In this document: piece after piece, positions 61,707-64,000 of the stretch | Layout: each line of letters starts with the position of its first letter | Position numbering within the stretch: position 1 is the first letter of the stretch | Assembly (NCBI GenBank): GCA_019448385.1 | Contig: JAGTXO010000010.1 | Location: forward strand, 372,001-436,000 | Length of the DNA stretch: 64,000 nt | From: Diacronema lutheri | Lineage: Eukaryota; Haptophyta; Pavlovophyceae; Pavlovales; Pavlovaceae | Direction of reading: 5' to 3' | Made by a program: the position numbers and the translations under genes | Notes under the pieces: model-generated | The model's input: only the letters and a program-made list of their open reading frames with translations | Databases searched by the model: none | What the model was told of the DNA's origin: nothing

Positions 61707-64000
61707 CTCAGGCACGAGGACCGGATCGTCGTGCACGTCGTGACGCGCGGCGCCGGCTGGCTTGCATTCGCGCAGCCGAGGGTGCAGGCCTTCTGGGCGC
61801 GCGTCGTCGAGCGGCGCGCGCGGCTCGAGCGCGCGCGCGCCGACCACCCGGCTGCGAGCCGGCGGCACCGGCGGCAGCAGACGCCGGCCGGGCCGCCGCT
61901 CGTGCTCGCGCTGGACGGGCGCATCCCCGCCGCGCGCGCCGCCGCGCTGCACGCCGTCGCGCACGGCACCGCGAGCGCGGCGGCGGTGACGGCGGCGGCG
62001 GCGACGGGCGACGCGACGGCGTTGCAAGACGCGATCGCGGCGCTGCGCGCGCCCGTCGGCAATGCGGCGATCGACAGCGCAGCGCGTGCGGAGCGCGCGG
62101 CCGTCGAGCGGGCGATCGCGTACCTCGGGCAGCCGGCAGGCGACGCCGCCGCCCGCGGCACGGCCGAGGCGGCCGAGGAGGAGAGGACGGTCGACGCCGA
62201 CATCTGCGCGTTGCTGCACCAGCTCGGCGCGAGCGTGGCGCACGTGCACGTCGAGGACGCGGATTGCGTCACGCGTGAGCATTGGGGCGGGGCGGTGCTC
62301 GCTGCAGCGGGCGACCCGTCGAGCGCCCCCGCCATTTCGAGCGTCATCGTCGCGCACATCGTGCGCCTCGCCGGCTTTGGCGTCGAGCTCCCGCAGTCGA
62401 TTCGCGTCGCCCCCAGCACGGCCGACTGGCACGAGGGCTGGCTCGACGTGCAGTGCGTGCTGCTGCGCACGCGCCGGCGCGGGCGGCGCGACGACGACTT
62501 TGTGGCCGTCGTCAGGCGCGGTGGGCGCTGGTTTGCGTGCGAGCCCGGCCGCGCGCGGCGGCTGCAGTGGCGGTCGGTCCTGCGCCGCGCGCGCGGCGGC
62601 GTCGACGGGACCGGCGAGGAGGCGTTCGCGGTCGTCTACGTGCGGCGCGGCGACGCGGCCGGCGACGCGGCTGGCGACGCGCAGGCCGAACGGGCGCGCG
62701 GCGGGCGCGCGCGCAGGCGCACGCGCGGCGGCACGCGCAAGCGCAAGCGCGGCGCCTCCGCCGGGCTCGAGGCGGCCGCGCCCGCCGGCGCGCCGGCGGG
62801 CGCTGCTCACCGCCCGCCCGCCAGGCGTGCCACGGTCGCCGCGCGCACCACGCGCTCTGTGACCGACGCGCGGCACTCGGCGCCTGCCGCCACGGTTGCA
62901 CCTGTCTTCGACTGGCGCGCCGGCCGCCCGCCCCCTGCCGCCGCCGCCGCCGCCAAGCGCGGCCAGGCGCTCGAGCCGGGGCAGTTCGCGCGGCCGCGTG
63001 GGCGCGCGCCATGGGGCAAGGTCTGGGACAGAGTCTCGGGTGCGTGGGCGGACAAGCCGACTGGTGCTGCCGTCGCCGCCGCGCCGCCGCCGCTGCCGCC
63101 CGCCGCCGCGCCGCCGCCCGCCGCCGCGCCGCCGCCCACCGCCGCGCCGCCGCCCGCCGCCGCGCCGCCGCCCGCCGTCGCGCCGCCGCCCGCCGCCGCG
63201 CCGCCGCCGCCGCCGCCACCGGCGGCGCTCGGCCGCCGGCAGCACGTCGGCGCGGGCGGCAGCGCGGCGGGCCGGCGGCTCGCGGCCATCGCACGGCGGC
63301 AGCGCGGCGTGCGCGCGCCGCCGCCCGCCGCGCGCTTCCTCGCCACGCTGCCGCCACCGCCACGCGACGGCCTCGCGCGCACGAGCAAGCAGGCGCGCGC
63401 GAGGCGCAACGCGGACGGACGGCCGGCGCACGCGCGCGCGGCCAACGCGCGCGCCTTCTACCGCGGCGTGGAGCTCGGCGTGCACGCGACGCGCGCCATC
63501 GTCGACGCGCGCCACGCCGACCTGCCGCAGGCCGTCTTCGTGGCGGAGGCGCGGGCGATCGTCGCGCGCTCCGCCGGCGGCGGCGCGCTGCTCGCGCCGG
63601 ACGACGTGCGCGACCTGTGCGACGCGCAGACGGACGCCGATCGCGCTGCGATCTGGGCGTCGGTGGGCGCGCACGAGGCGACGCGCATCTTCGCGCTCGT
63701 CACGCGCAACGCGAGCTTGGCGGGCGCGGCGCTGCTCGTGCTGCACACGCCGGCGGGCGCGCCGGCGCGCGCGCTCGGGCTCCTGGCGACGCGCTCGCGC
63801 GCGCCGTCGACGGGCGCGCCGCGCGACGCGCACAGGGCGCTGGTGCAGCGGTTGGACGTGCTGATGGACGCGATCGCCGCGGCGCGAGGCGCGTCGCCGC
63901 TCGAGCTCGAGCTCGCGCTCGCGCCCGAGCCGCAGAGCGCGTGCAACGCGCGTGCGGCCGCGCTGCTCTGCCTGCAGGCCGTCGCGGACGCGAGCGGCCG
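61707..64000 (+). CDS. Coding-like sequence following the YqaJ ORF, open at the right edge
   Basis: Plus-strand sequence continues with protein-like composition. A helical part is at about 61740-62280 (VQAFWARVVERRARLERARA), then a folded region with LGASVAHVHVEDADCVTREH and WHEGWLDVQCVLLRTRRRGR. A Lys/Arg-rich stretch (62690-62770) and a Pro/Ala repeat (63070-63220) follow. Then comes an Arg/Ala-rich helical part from 63360 to the edge (FYRGVELGVHATRAIVDARH). I recognise no domain. It belongs with the giant gene by strand and composition; its end lies outside the window. Confidence 0.45.

Noticed and set aside
1-64000. tRNA, rRNA and snRNA genes
   Set aside because: I looked for A/B boxes with cloverleaf pairing and for rRNA cores and saw none; a covariance-model scan would be needed to exclude small ones.

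Overview
The window reads as nuclear DNA of a very GC-rich unicellular alga with a complex plastid. Supporting signs are short GT-AG introns packed with GCGC, divergent gene pairs separated by tens of bases, plastid proteins with signal-peptide-like N termini (protochlorophyllide reductase, a probable thylakoid-lumen protein, a CCB2/CCB4-like cytochrome b6 assembly factor), a front-end fatty-acid desaturase, a urea transporter, an ArsS-type radical SAM enzyme and ordinary eukaryotic genes (proteasome beta-6, m-AAA protease, HMG-box protein). A haptophyte, perhaps pavlovophyte-like, fits best. That assignment is inference; no rRNA or organelle marker is present.

Layout. 1-20.5 kb is a compact housekeeping block: desaturase(-), glycosyltransferase(-), GT8-like glycosyltransferase(+), ribonucleotide reductase R1(+), PSMB1(-), patatin-like lipase(+), HDAC/acetylpolyamine hydrolase(-), SAP/HAD-like protein(-), acidic DG-repeat protein(+), SWSAP1-like ATPase(-), POR(-), lumenal protein(+), CCB4-like(-), carnitine acyltransferase(+), PH-kinase(-). 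20.6-30.2 kb is a threefold tandem array of a ~3.15 kb unit. Each unit carries a coiled-coil exon and remains of an RmlD/MAT2B-like reductase. 30.3-42 kb returns to single-copy genes: mitochondrial FtsH/AFG3, urea transporter, ArsS-like, a Cys-rich surface protein, a four-exon HMG-box protein and one small unknown gene.

42-64 kb is accessory DNA. It holds a decayed minus-strand gene, an ~860 bp nested palindrome made of two inverted copies of a TIR element, a Pif1/Helitron-type helicase preceded by an unusual N-terminal domain, and a giant Ala-rich gene. The giant gene has a Ulp1-like protease domain, a second Ulp1-like domain that has lost its cysteine, and a YqaJ-type nuclease. Helicase, Ulp1 protease and YqaJ nuclease on one strand suggest a large mobile element of unresolved family; it runs past the right edge and looks at least partly decayed. 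No capsid, polymerase or integrase gene was recognised.

Two cross-gene patterns stand out. E2F-like sites (TTTSSCGC) lie 25-40 bp upstream of the R1, SWSAP1-like and HMG-box genes, which fits S-phase control. A ~100 bp dispersed repeat occurs at three loci; at two of them it is preceded by a splice-acceptor-like motif.
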